In this document: one piece after another, positions 25,928 through 33,847 of the stretch
How positions within the stretch are numbered: the stretch's first letter is position 1
How the letters are laid out: each line of letters starts with the position of its first letter
DNA from: an uncultured Eubacteriales bacterium
GTDB taxonomy: Bacteria; Bacillota; Clostridia; Christensenellales; Aristaeellaceae
Direction: 5' to 3'
DNA length: 64,000 bases
Assembly: GCA_902761825.1 (NCBI GenBank)
Contig: CACWLY010000006.1
Coordinates: 18,314-82,313, forward strand
Notes under the pieces: model-generated
Database searches by the model: none
What the model was told of the DNA's origin: nothing
The model's input: the letters and a program-made list of their open reading frames with translations, nothing else
Translations under genes and position numbers: made by a program

Positions 25928-26479
25928 ATGCGTATCATTGCAGGCGAAATGCGTTCGCGCGCCATTCTTGCCCCCAAGGGCAGCGATACCCGGCCTACGC
26001 TGGATCGCACGCGCGAATCGCTGTTCAATATCATCGCCGCCGAGTGCCCGGACGCCCGGGTGCTCGATCTGTACGCCGGAAGCGGAGCGCTGGCTCTGGA
26101 GGCATTGAGCCGCGGGGCGGAAAGCGCCGTGCTGTGCGATTGCTCCCGGGAAGCGGCGAAAGCGATACGCCACAACATCGAAACGCTGAAGCTTGAAAAC
26201 CGCGCGCGCTTCCTGTTTATGCAGGATGCGCAGGCAATTGCCCTTCTTGCGCGGGAAAAGGCGGTTTTTGACCTGGTTTTTCTCGATCCGCCGTATCGGC
26301 TGGACACCGCGCCCGCCTGCCGCGCGCTGGCGGAATCCGGCGTTCTGCTGCCAGACGCCCTGGTGGTGATAGAACACGCCGCCACCGCGCAGCCCGCGCC
26401 GGGAGAAGGCTATGAACGCGTCGATCAGAGAAAATACCGGGATACGATGATATCGTTCTATCGGTACGGGAGGTCGTGA
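25928..26479 (+). CDS. rsmD: 16S rRNA (guanine-966 N2) methyltransferase RsmD
   Basis: A 183-aa SAM methyltransferase that modifies G966 of 16S rRNA. Seen: RIIAGEMRSR at the N-terminus, RPTLDRTRESLFNI, the SAM-binding DLYAGSGALALEALSRGA, and the N6/N2-methyltransferase motif LDPPY. It is followed after 3 bases by coaD, the standard pair in Firmicutes. Confidence 0.95.
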   Translation: MRIIAGEMRSRAILAPKGSDTRPTLDRTRESLFNIIAAECPDARVLDLYAGSGALALEALSRGAESAVLCDCSREAAKAIRHNIETLKLENRARFLFMQDAQAIALLAREKAVFDLVFLDPPYRLDTAPACRALAESGVLLPDALVVIEHAATAQPAPGEGYERVDQRKYRDTMISFYRYGRS

Positions 26480-26482
26480 AAG

Positions 26483-26971
26483 ATGCCGAAAACTTGGGTG
26501 TTCCCGGGCAGCTTTGATCCGGTGACCCGGGGACATGAGGATTTGATCCGCCGCGCCGCGGCGCTGTGCGATCAGCTGTGTGTCGCGGTGCTGATCAATC
26601 CGGACAAGCACGGCTTTTTGCCGCTGAAAAAGCGCATAGCCCTGCTGGACGAGGTGTGCGCGGGCATTCCCAACGCGGTGGTGGAATCCTATAACGGATT
26701 GCTGGCCGATTACGCGCGCATGAAGCAGGCCGACGCCGTGGTGCGCGGCGTGCGCTCAGCCAGCGAGATGGAAACCGAGCTGCCCTGGGCTGCGTTCAAC
26801 CGCATGCTCTATGAGCGCTTCGAAGCGATTTATCTGCCTGCCCGGCCCGAACTGAGGGACGTGAGCAGCAGCATGGTGCGTCAGCTTGCGGCTTTCGGCG
26901 GGGATATCAGTCCCTTCGTGCCCGATTGCTGCGCCGATACGATCAAAGAATACATGGCTCACCGGGTTTGA
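26483..26971 (+). CDS. coaD: Phosphopantetheine adenylyltransferase
   Basis: A 162-aa enzyme for the penultimate step of CoA synthesis. It shows PGSFDPVTRGHEDLIRRA, the (T/H)xGH nucleotidyl-transfer motif, and VVRGVRSASEMETELPWA, followed by SSSMVRQLAAFGGDIS. All are family hallmarks. It complements coaBC at 6065. Confidence 0.96.
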   Translation: MPKTWVFPGSFDPVTRGHEDLIRRAAALCDQLCVAVLINPDKHGFLPLKKRIALLDEVCAGIPNAVVESYNGLLADYARMKQADAVVRGVRSASEMETELPWAAFNRMLYERFEAIYLPARPELRDVSSSMVRQLAAFGGDISPFVPDCCADTIKEYMAHRV

Positions 26972-26988
26972 GCGGCAAGGAGGAAAAA

Positions 26989-27684
26989 ATGGCGGAACTA
27001 AAAGTGTTTACGGTGCTGAGCGAGATCAATTCCCTGATGGACAACAGTAAAAAAGTGCCGCTGAGCGGACTGATCATGCTCGATCGCCAGCGCATGGATC
27101 AGCTGCTGGACAAGCTGGAAGCCTGCCTGGATCCCGATCTGGAAAAGGCCGAAAAGCTGCTGGCCAAAGAGCGCGAGCTGCTCGACAACGTCGATCGCCG
27201 CGCCAAGGAGATCAGCGAAAAAGCGGCGAAGGAAGCCAAGGAAGTGACCGACCAGGCGAACGCCAGCGCCCGCAGGACGGTGGACGACGCGAAGGCCGGG
27301 GCGGAGGACACCCTGCGCCAGGCGACGGACCGCGCCAATCAGCTGCTTGCCGGCGCGCAGGCCCAGGCGAACCAGATGATCGCCACCGCGCAGATGCAGA
27401 GCGCGCAGATGGTGGAGGAAAACGAGATCACCCAGCGCGCCCAGGCCCGGGCGGCGGAGATCACCGAAGCGGCCCAGCAGGAGAGCAGCCGCATCCAGCA
27501 GGAAACCATGGGCACGCTGTCCCAGCTGCTGGAGCATGCCGATATCGGCCTTTCCGCTCAGCTGGATTCGCTGCGCAGCATGCGCCAGCAGCTTGGAGCG
27601 GGCTATATCGACGCGGGCCAGCAGGGCTACCGTCAGGACAGCTATCAGCAGGACGGCTATCAGCAGGACGGGTACGGCGTATAA
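26989..27684 (+). CDS. Coiled-coil protein with a Tyr/Gln-rich repeat tail
   Basis: A 231-aa soluble protein. The N-terminal ~50 residues are conserved-looking (LSEINSLMDNSKKVPLSG). A long Ala/Gln/Glu-rich coiled coil (about 45-190) follows, with many heptads (for example EISEKAAKEAKEVTDQANASA). The tail holds tandem copies of QDGYQ/QDSYQ. The N-terminal part resembles the coiled-coil proteins found next to coaD in many Clostridia, sometimes labelled ATPase or DivIVA-like. No ATPase motif is present. ATG 26989 follows AAGGAGG. A role as a septum or envelope scaffold is a guess. Confidence 0.82.
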   Translation: MAELKVFTVLSEINSLMDNSKKVPLSGLIMLDRQRMDQLLDKLEACLDPDLEKAEKLLAKERELLDNVDRRAKEISEKAAKEAKEVTDQANASARRTVDDAKAGAEDTLRQATDRANQLLAGAQAQANQMIATAQMQSAQMVEENEITQRAQARAAEITEAAQQESSRIQQETMGTLSQLLEHADIGLSAQLDSLRSMRQQLGAGYIDAGQQGYRQDSYQQDGYQQDGYGV

Positions 27685-27852
27685 GCCGGATTGCCCGATG
27701 ACGCGAGGCGCGGGGGGCAACGGAAGACATTTCCGCTTTCCCGGTATCCGATGATTTCCCGCCGTCTCCCACCGGCGTACCCGAAAACCGGCCGGGAGGA
27801 CGATTTCCGATCGGAAACGGCGCATTTTCTGCGGAAGAAGCGCAAAAATCCC

Positions 27853-27881
27853 TTGACACGTCTGCCGGATTCGGGTATAAT
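27853..27881 (+). promoter_or_regulatory. Promoter of the rpmH operon
   Basis: TTGACA (27853-27858), a 17-base spacer and TATAAT (27876-27881). Both boxes match the consensus exactly, as expected for a ribosomal protein gene. The 168 bases before it hold only a TTTCCGATCGGAAA palindrome. Confidence 0.93.
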
Positions 27882-27968
27882 AATCAGGCTGTTTGTAAAA
27901 GAAAACGCAAGCGGCCAGAATTTGTGAAAACGCACCTGCGTGATCTCATAAGGTAAGGAGAGAAAAAC

Positions 27969-28103
27969 ATGTTCCGTACGTATCAGCCGAAAAAGCGCCA
28001 GCGCAGCAAGGTGCATGGTTTCCGTGCCCGTATGTCCACCAAGAACGGCCGCCGCGTTCTCGCCGCCCGCCGCCGTCGTGGCCGTAAGGAACTGACCGTG
28101 TGA
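27969..28103 (+). CDS. rpmH: 50S ribosomal protein L34
   Basis: A 44-aa basic protein, [18 protein letters not shown] followed by [11 protein letters not shown] and an Arg-rich end. This is the full L34 sequence pattern. It has AAGGAGAG ahead of the ATG at 27969 and is the first gene of rpmH-rnpA-yidD-yidC-khpB. A stem-loop follows it, which probably sets L34 expression well above that of the rest. Confidence 0.97.
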   Translation: MFRTYQPKKRQRSKVHGFRARMSTKNGRRVLAARRRRGRKELTV

Positions 28104-28152
28104 TCCATGGGGTCACATCCCTTGGACGTGACCGACTGACGAAGCATGGCTC

Positions 28153-28200
28153 AACCCGCCCCGTTGCCTGCCATCGTGCAAACATTGGGGCGGGTTTTCC
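28153..28200 (+). terminator. Partial terminator between rpmH and rnpA
   Basis: AACCCGCCCC (28153-28162) pairs perfectly with GGGGCGGGTT (28187-28196), with a 24-base loop and a short TTTT tail. The long loop suggests a leaky terminator or processing site that leaves rnpA expressed at a lower level. Confidence 0.65.
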
Positions 28201-28230
28201 ATGTAATCATTTTTTGAGTGCAGAGGCAGT

Positions 28231-28566
28231 ATGCAGCGCGAATACCGCATTCGCAAAAACGGACAGTTCCAGTATGTTTTCCGCAAGGGAAAGGGCAAGG
28301 GCTGCCGCGAAATGTCGCTGACCTACGTGCGCGCAGGACGCATGCAGGTTGGCTTTTCGGTGAGTAAAAAAGTAGGCAACGCCGTGACCCGGAACCTGGT
28401 GAAGCGGCGCATGCGCGAATGCTTCCGGCTGCAGATGCATACGCTCAAAAATGGTTTTTATGTGTTCACCGCCCGTCCCGCGGCGGCGGACGCCTCCTAT
28501 CGGCAGATCGAGCAGGCAATGCATTTCCTGCTCAAACGCCAGGATCTTTACCGCGACGCGCAATGA
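28231..28566 (+). CDS. rnpA: Ribonuclease P protein component
   Basis: A 111-aa basic protein that assists the RNase P RNA in maturing tRNA 5' ends. It begins [20 protein letters not shown] and contains [17 protein letters not shown], the conserved RNR-like basic helix. It follows rpmH, as in nearly all bacteria. The RNA partner (rnpB) is not in the window. Confidence 0.95.
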   Translation: MQREYRIRKNGQFQYVFRKGKGKGCREMSLTYVRAGRMQVGFSVSKKVGNAVTRNLVKRRMRECFRLQMHTLKNGFYVFTARPAAADASYRQIEQAMHFLLKRQDLYRDAQ

Positions 28567-28594
28567 TCTGCGCAGGACTGGGGTGACAGCAGAC

Positions 28595-28846
28595 ATGAAA
28601 CGAATGATGGTATCATCGCTGCGTTTCTACAAGCGGAATATCAGTCCGCTCCTGCCGCCCGCGTGCAGATTTGTGCCCACCTGTTCCGAGTACGCCCGTA
28701 CCGCCGTGGAGCGCTTCGGGCCCGCTTACGGAAGCTATCTCGCGGCAAAAAGGCTCCTGCGCTGCCATCCCTTCGCCAAAGGCGGCTTTGATCCCGTTCC
28801 GGACGCCGCCCCGACAGTAATCAGGAAGGACGAAACTGAAACATGA
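28595..28846 (+). CDS. yidD: Membrane protein insertion efficiency factor YidD
   Basis: An 83-aa protein with the YidD/UPF0161 pattern: [34 protein letters not shown], then [15 protein letters not shown]. Three conserved cysteines and the HP(F)xxGG(F)DPVP motif are present. It is amphipathic, on the inner face of the membrane. I chose the ATG at 28595; an in-frame GTG 12 bases upstream is also possible. Its stop overlaps yidC. Confidence 0.93.
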   Translation: MKRMMVSSLRFYKRNISPLLPPACRFVPTCSEYARTAVERFGPAYGSYLAAKRLLRCHPFAKGGFDPVPDAAPTVIRKDETET

Positions 28847-29901
28847 CGCAATTCTTCAGAACGATCCTGGAATGGATCTATGGCGTGGTGGGCAATTACG
28901 GCATAGCCGTCGTTGTGTTCACCCTGCTGATCCGCACCATCCTCACCCCGCTGGAAATCAGCTCCCGTAAGGGAATGCGCAAAATGTCCGCGATCCAGCC
29001 CAAGCTCAACGCCCTGCAGCAGAAGTACGGCAAGGATCAGGCCAAGCTTCAGCAGAAACAGCAGGAACTGATGAAAAAGGAACACTACAACCCCCTGTCC
29101 GGCTGCCTGCCCATGCTGATCCAGTGGCCGATCCTGATCATTATGTTCTACGCCATGCGCGACGTGGCCAACGCCAACATCGTCAACCAGGCCTTCACCT
29201 TCCTCAAAGGCGAGACGCCCGTTTACGAGCCCTTCCTTTGGGTCAGAAACGTGTTCATGGCCGACTCTCCCTTCAAGACCGCAGCCGTCGACGCCAATTC
29301 CCTGCTCGCTTCGGGCGCGGGGATCTGGAAGGAAGCGCTGCAGAAGCTCTCCGCGGGCGATCTGGAAGTCATCCTGCAGAACATCCGCGCGGCCGTTCCT
29401 GCCGCCGCCGAAATGACCCAGGACCAGATCTTCAACTTCGCCAGCGCCAACGCCGTGCGCGATACCGTCAACATCTATCTCATGCCCGCCCTGCAGAGCA
29501 TGCCCGCCTATACCGAGGCCGTAGCGGCCGTGCCCGGCTGGGCCGGCGTCAGTCTGCTGCTGTTCAAGGTTACCCTGTACAAGCAGTTCAACGGTCTGCT
29601 GATCCTGCCGATCCTGTCGGGCGTGACGCAGGTGCTCATGACCAAGCTGAACCCCTCCATGCAGCAGCCCACGGCGCAGCCCGGCGCGCAGGGACAGTCC
29701 ACTTCCAACAGCATGAACAATTTCATGAAGTATTTCTTCCCGCTGTTCTCGGTCTTTATCTGCCTGAGCAGCAACGCGGGCTTCGCCCTGTACTGGTGCG
29801 CTATCAACCTGTTCGCCACCGGACAATCCATTCTGATCAACAAATACCTTGAAAATCAGGAGGCCAAGGTGGCCGTTGCCGAGGAGGGCACTGTAAAATG
29901 A
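28843..29901 (+). CDS. yidC: Membrane protein insertase YidC/OxaA (SpoIIIJ type)
   Basis: A 352-aa insertase with no large E. coli-type periplasmic domain at the N-terminus. TM1 (~14-36) carries the conserved positive residue ([13 protein letters not shown]). The cytoplasmic hairpin (~40-85) is basic and helical. TM2 is [22 protein letters not shown]3-TM5 lie between ~226 and 338, ending [14 protein letters not shown]. The extracytoplasmic loop between TM2 and TM3 (about residues 110-225) is roughly twice the length usual in Firmicutes. There is no lipobox cysteine. It overlaps khpB by 4 bases. Confidence 0.94.
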   Translation: MTQFFRTILEWIYGVVGNYGIAVVVFTLLIRTILTPLEISSRKGMRKMSAIQPKLNALQQKYGKDQAKLQQKQQELMKKEHYNPLSGCLPMLIQWPILIIMFYAMRDVANANIVNQAFTFLKGETPVYEPFLWVRNVFMADSPFKTAAVDANSLLASGAGIWKEALQKLSAGDLEVILQNIRAAVPAAAEMTQDQIFNFASANAVRDTVNIYLMPALQSMPAYTEAVAAVPGWAGVSLLLFKVTLYKQFNGLLILPILSGVTQVLMTKLNPSMQQPTAQPGAQGQSTSNSMNNFMKYFFPLFSVFICLSSNAGFALYWCAINLFATGQSILINKYLENQEAKVAVAEEGTVK

Positions 29902-30944
29902 GAAAGACTTATGAAGCCAAGGGCAAGACGCGCGAAGAGGCGATCGACGCCGGCCTGGACGCGCTGGGCATGACCATCGATGAAGTGACCGTAGAGGACG
30001 TTGAAGAGGGCAGCAAGGGCCTGTTCGGCCTGTTCGGCAGCCGTCCCTGGATCGTGCGCCTGACCGCGATCAAGGACGACGAGAAGACCGACGTGCTGGA
30101 TACGCATTCGCTCTTCGCCGATTCGCTCGAAGAGAAAAAGCAGCCCGCGCCCAAGAAGGAAAAAGCGCCCGCCGCCGAAAAGAAACCGGCTGAAAAGAAG
30201 GAAGCCGCTCCCGCCGAAAAGCAGGAGCAGCCCGCCGAAAAGAAGACGCGCAAGCCCGCCGAAAAGAAGCAGCCTGCCGACAAGCAGGAAAAGAAGCAGC
30301 CCGCCGAGAAAAAGCAGCCCGCTGAAAAGGCCGAAAAGAAGCCTGCGCGCAAGCCCCGCGCCGAAGCTGAAAAGAAGCCCGTGACCCCCGCCGAGCAGGC
30401 CGACCGCGAAACCGCCGCCGGCACGGCGCAGGATTTCCTGCAGGAGCTGACCAAGCTCATGGGCGTGGAAGTTTCCGTGCATGTGAACACCGACGAGGAA
30501 GGTAACGTGCGCGTCAACATGGAAGGCGACAGCCAGGGCATCCTGATCGGCCGCCGCGGCGAAACGCTGGACGCCCTGCAGTACCTGACCAGCCTCAAGG
30601 TCAATAAGGGCAAGAGCGATTACACCCGCGTCACGCTGGATACCGAGGGCTACCGCGCCCGCCGCGAAGAAGCGCTCGTGCGCCTGGCCAACCGCATGGC
30701 CAACCGCGCGGTCAAGACCGGCCGCCGGGTCAGCATCGAGCCCATGAATCCCTACGAGCGCCGCATCCTGCATTCCGCGCTCCAGGATAATCCCGACGTA
30801 ACCACGCATTCCGAAGGCGAAGAGCCCAACCGCCATGTCGTGATCACCGTGAACAAGCCCGTGAAGGGCAAGAAGCCCGCGGCTCCGGCTGAACCCGAAG
30901 CCCCCGCCGCCGAGGAAGCCGCCGAGGAGAACGCCGAGGCTTAA
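29898..30944 (+). CDS. khpB: RNA-binding protein KhpB/Jag/EloR
   Basis: A 348-aa protein in three parts: the Jag_N domain (1-52; GKTREEAIDAGLDALGM, EEGSKGLFGLFG), a long charged linker (~75-165) of repeated PAEKK units, then a KH domain (~170-240; GRRGETLDALQYL as GxxG) and an R3H domain (~250-315; YERRILHSAL giving RxxxH). In streptococci the homologue controls cell elongation and is phosphorylated by the PASTA kinase; a kinase of that type is encoded at 14079. It is the last gene of its operon. Confidence 0.95.
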   Translation: MRKTYEAKGKTREEAIDAGLDALGMTIDEVTVEDVEEGSKGLFGLFGSRPWIVRLTAIKDDEKTDVLDTHSLFADSLEEKKQPAPKKEKAPAAEKKPAEKKEAAPAEKQEQPAEKKTRKPAEKKQPADKQEKKQPAEKKQPAEKAEKKPARKPRAEAEKKPVTPAEQADRETAAGTAQDFLQELTKLMGVEVSVHVNTDEEGNVRVNMEGDSQGILIGRRGETLDALQYLTSLKVNKGKSDYTRVTLDTEGYRARREEALVRLANRMANRAVKTGRRVSIEPMNPYERRILHSALQDNPDVTTHSEGEEPNRHVVITVNKPVKGKKPAAPAEPEAPAAEEAAEENAEA

Positions 30945-30953
30945 TCGGATATT

Positions 30954-31440
30954 TACTATTCTCAGGGCAAGAGCGAGTTTCTGCAGGGTGAATGAAGCGC
31001 GGGAAGGGGAACGTCAGGGCCTGCGCGATCCGGGACCTTCCAGCCCGCCCTCGCTGTTCGCTTGCGCTGGCCGAAGGCCAGGATTATCATCCCAAGGGAA
31101 GGCTTTCCGGGCGCCCGAAACAACCGGACCCAGCTGCGGCGGTTGCTACGCAATATGTCGAAATTGCAACTTGCCGCTGTCGGTTGGATAGCGTGTGCCA
31201 CCGCTCCCGGGCGGGCCAGCTTTGCTGGCCGACTGTGCGTGAAGCGCACAGTGAAAAAGAGGGAAAATTCCCGATAAAACAAGCTCGCTTGTTTTTCGGC
31301 AGATTTTCCCTCTTTTTCTTTATGCCCGTGAGCTTGCTTGCCCCCATAGGCCAAACAGGCGGAAGCAACCCTGAATTACGCCCTGCGCTTCATCGCCGGG
31401 ATGGGTCCAGGGTCCAGGCGGACCCTGGTGCGGGGTCTTA
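30954..31440. repeat. Hairpin-rich repeat segment after khpB
   Basis: A gene-free segment that starts 9 bases after the khpB stop with TACTATTCTCAG, the same 12 bases that end the neighbouring palindromic repeat in inverse orientation. It contains GGCCAGC/GCTGGCC (31214-31230), ACTGTGCG/CGCACAGT (31232-31252), a very long hairpin (31253-31328) and CAGGGTCC/GGACCCTG near 31409. It shares GGGTGAATGAAG with the other repeat at 59609-59780. Reading frames across it have no ribosome binding sites or recognisable protein. It is most likely a stack of non-coding repeats. Confidence 0.6.
31253..31328. terminator. Long hairpin, probable terminator of the rpmH-khpB operon
   Basis: GAAAAAGAGGGAAAAT (31253-31268) pairs perfectly with ATTTTCCCTCTTTTTC (31313-31328). 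An inner AAACAAGC/GCTTGTTT hairpin lies between. The arms end in runs of A and T, so it can act on either strand. Confidence 0.65.
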
Positions 31441-31592
31441 TACTATTCTCAATCTAAAATCTTATCATCTTTGGGTGTCTTTTCCGTCTTGGCGTTGCTT
31501 CATTCCGGTCAACGTAGCGCTGCTACGCCTCCCGCTTAGCCAGGGCGAAAAATCCATCCCAAATCTGATAATCTTTTATACTGAGAATAGTA
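31441..31592. repeat. Palindromic repeat element, copy 1 (MITE-like)
   Basis: A 152-base imperfect palindrome. The ends are TACTATTCTC and GAGAATAGTA. The left arm (TACTATTCTCAATCTAAAAT onward) and the reverse complement of the right arm (TACTATTCTCAGTATAAAAG onward) stay alignable to the centre GTAGC-GCT-GCTAC at about 31514-31526. The first 94 bases with 5 bases of left flank (31436-31529) are identical to 63907-64000. The TA at each border would fit a TA target, as used by IS630/Tc1-type elements; that origin is inferred. Confidence 0.85.
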
Positions 31593-31593
31593 T

Positions 31594-31614
31594 TAGGGGC
31601 CGCAGAGGCCCCTA
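31594..31614. repeat. Perfect short hairpin beside the palindromic repeat
   Basis: TAGGGGCC (31594-31601), loop GCAGA, GGCCCCTA (31607-31614). The tail ACGTTTCCCTT makes it a weak terminator at best on the plus strand. Confidence 0.45.
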
Positions 31615-31672
31615 ACGTTTCCCTTCTGTGCTTTATATTTTATGGCTCTGAGCCTGAGGCTCATATCACAAC

Positions 31673-31714
31673 AAGCAACAGGCAGGAATTACCGCAAATT
31701 CCTGCCTGTTGCTT
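31673..31714. terminator. Bidirectional terminator between khpB region and the GH3 gene
   Basis: An 18-base perfect stem: AAGCAACAGGCAGGAATT (31673-31690) with its complement at 31697-31714 and a 6-base loop. The plus-strand tail is CTTTCTTGTTT; the minus-strand tail is GCTTGTTGTG. It lies 15 bases past the GH3 stop and also closes the convergent side. Confidence 0.82.
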
Positions 31715-31729
31715 TCTTGTTTAATGCCG

Positions 31730-33832
31730 TTATGCCTGCGCTTCGATCTTTACGGCTTTATGCCCGGTCAGCTCTTCTGTGCGCTTGTCGGGCTGGCCGA
31801 CGCCGGCGTACAGCGCGATCCTGCCTTCGGACACGCGATTGCCTTCGGGATCGACAACCAGCAGGCTGCGGGCGGGCACGGTGAGCGCGACCTGTTTTTC
31901 CCGGCCGGCCGGCAGACGCACGCGTTGGAACGCGACCAGGCGCGGATTGGCGGGCGCGTTCGCGCTGCCCTCGTTCTGGCAGTAGATCTGAACGACCTCG
32001 TCGGTATCCGCTTTGCCGTCGTTTTTGACCGTGACGGAAACGAGGATGCCGCCGTCAGCCTTTTGCGCTTCCGCTTTTACCACGGACGCGTCGCCGTAGG
32101 TCAGTCCGTAGCCGAAGGGATAAAGGGGCTTGCCCGCGAAGTAACGGTACGTGCGGTTATTCATCGAATAATCGGTAAAATCGGGCATTTCGCCAAGCTG
32201 GCTGTTGTAATAGAAGGTCACGGGCAGCTTGCCGCTGGGGGATACGCGGCCCAGCAGGAGATCGGCGATCACCTTGCCGCCCTGCGCGCCGGGATACCAG
32301 CCCAGCAGCACGGCGTCGGCTTTTTCTCCGGCTTCGGCCAGGTCGATTGCGCTGCCGGCGAGCAGCACGATCACGGTGGGCTTGCCCACGGCAAGCACCT
32401 TGTTCATCAGCCGCTGTTGGGGATCGGGCAGCAGCAGGCGCGCCTTGTCGTCCGAGCCGAAGGGATTGCCGGTATCGCCCTGCTCACCCTCCATGGTCTC
32501 GTCCATGCCGACCACCAGCACTACGGCGTCGCTGTTTTCGGCCACGGTCAGCGCTTCGGCCATGCGGTCGTCGTTGAACTGGGACAGCCCGTCCACCTTG
32601 TCGAAATACAGATGGCAGCCTTCGCTGCACAGCACCCGGGCCTTGCCCGCGAAAGCGTCCTGAATGCCTTCCTGCACGGTAATGTAGCGGCTGGCCGTGC
32701 CGTGATAATTGCCCATCAGGGCGCGGCGGCTGTCGGCGTTGGGGCCGATGACGCCGATGGTTTTGATCTTGCTCGTATCGAGGGGCAGCATGCCGTTGTT
32801 CTTGAGCAGCACGCAGGATTCATAACCCGCCTGGCGCGCTTTGGCGAGATGCTCCTCGCATTCGACCACGGTGTAGGGGATGCTGTCGTATTCCGTGCCT
32901 TCGCCCATGATGCCCAGCATATACCGGGTGGTGAACAGGTGCACGGCGGCGCGGCGGACGGCTTCCTCGGTGGTCAGCCCCATCTGCACGGCGGCGACCA
33001 GCTTGTTATCGTACGTACAGCCGCAGTTCAGGTCGCAGCCCATGTTGACGGCCATCGCGGCGGACTGCACCTCGTTTTCGGTCACGTGATGCCCCTCGTG
33101 GAAATCGCGGATCGCCCAGCAGTCCGAGACGAAATGCCCTTCAAAGCCCCATTCGCGCAGCTTGCCCATCAGAAAATCCGAAGCGCAGCAGGGCTCGCCG
33201 TTGGTGCGGTTGTACGCGCCCATCACCGATTCCACGCGCGCTTCCTTTACCAGCGCTTCAAAGGCGGGCAGATAGGTTTCTTCCATGTCCTTTTTGCCGG
33301 CGACGGCGTCGAACTCATGGCGCAGCTTTTCGGGGCCGCTGTGCACGGCGAAATGTTTGGCGCAGGCGCCGGCTTTCAGATATTCGCCGTCGCCCTGCAG
33401 GCCGCGCACGTACGCCTTGCCCATTTCGGCGGTCAGCGTGGGGTCTTCGCCGAAGGTCTCCTGGCCGCGTCCCCAGCGGGGATCGCGGAAAATGTTGATG
33501 TTGGGGGACCAGAAGGTGAGCCCCTTGTAGATATCCCGGTCGCCGTGCGCGCTGGCCGCGTTGTACTTGGCCCGGCCTTCGGTGGCGGAGATATCGCCGA
33601 GCGCTTCGATCAGGGCGGGATCGAAGGTAGCGCCCAGACCGATGGCCTGGGGATACATGGTGGCTGCGCCGGCGCGGGCTACGCCGTGCAGGGCTTCGTT
33701 CCACCAGTTGTAGGCGGGCACGCCCAGACGCTCGATGGCCGGGGCGCGATAGCTCAATTGATCACAGACCTCTTCCATGGTCATCTGGCTGACCAGCGCT
33801 TCGGCCTTTTTGCGCGCGATTTCTCGGTTCAT
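31730..33832 (-). CDS. Glycoside hydrolase family 3, beta-xylosidase/beta-glucosidase
   Basis: A 700-aa enzyme without a signal peptide, so intracellular, cleaving imported oligosaccharides. N-terminal GH3 TIM-barrel (to ~300): WWNEALHGVARAG, FWSPNINIFRDPRWGRGQET, KHFAVHSGPE, and the nucleophile Asp in HFVSDCWAI. The alpha/beta sandwich (~330-560) and a C-terminal fibronectin-III-like domain (~600-690) follow. The WWNEALHG motif is common in GH3 xylosidases, and the linked xylulokinase gene supports beta-xylosidase. Beta-glucosidase or arabinofuranosidase activity cannot be excluded. Confidence 0.9.
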   Translation of the reverse strand: MNREIARKKAEALVSQMTMEEVCDQLSYRAPAIERLGVPAYNWWNEALHGVARAGAATMYPQAIGLGATFDPALIEALGDISATEGRAKYNAASAHGDRDIYKGLTFWSPNINIFRDPRWGRGQETFGEDPTLTAEMGKAYVRGLQGDGEYLKAGACAKHFAVHSGPEKLRHEFDAVAGKKDMEETYLPAFEALVKEARVESVMGAYNRTNGEPCCASDFLMGKLREWGFEGHFVSDCWAIRDFHEGHHVTENEVQSAAMAVNMGCDLNCGCTYDNKLVAAVQMGLTTEEAVRRAAVHLFTTRYMLGIMGEGTEYDSIPYTVVECEEHLAKARQAGYESCVLLKNNGMLPLDTSKIKTIGVIGPNADSRRALMGNYHGTASRYITVQEGIQDAFAGKARVLCSEGCHLYFDKVDGLSQFNDDRMAEALTVAENSDAVVLVVGMDETMEGEQGDTGNPFGSDDKARLLLPDPQQRLMNKVLAVGKPTVIVLLAGSAIDLAEAGEKADAVLLGWYPGAQGGKVIADLLLGRVSPSGKLPVTFYYNSQLGEMPDFTDYSMNNRTYRYFAGKPLYPFGYGLTYGDASVVKAEAQKADGGILVSVTVKNDGKADTDEVVQIYCQNEGSANAPANPRLVAFQRVRLPAGREKQVALTVPARSLLVVDPEGNRVSEGRIALYAGVGQPDKRTEELTGHKAVKIEAQA

Positions 33833-33847
33833 GGCGTATTGCTCCTT

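Noticed and set aside
27685..27968. oriC beside rpmH
   Set aside because: No TTATCCACA-type boxes or AT-rich unwinding region were seen.
31441..31592. CRISPR array
   Set aside because: The repeats are palindromic single units separated by 32 kb, not regular direct repeats with spacers.
30988..31615. Several 60-207 codon frames in the gap after khpB
   Set aside because: They run through hairpins and repeats, lack Shine-Dalgarno sites and have no family-like sequence.
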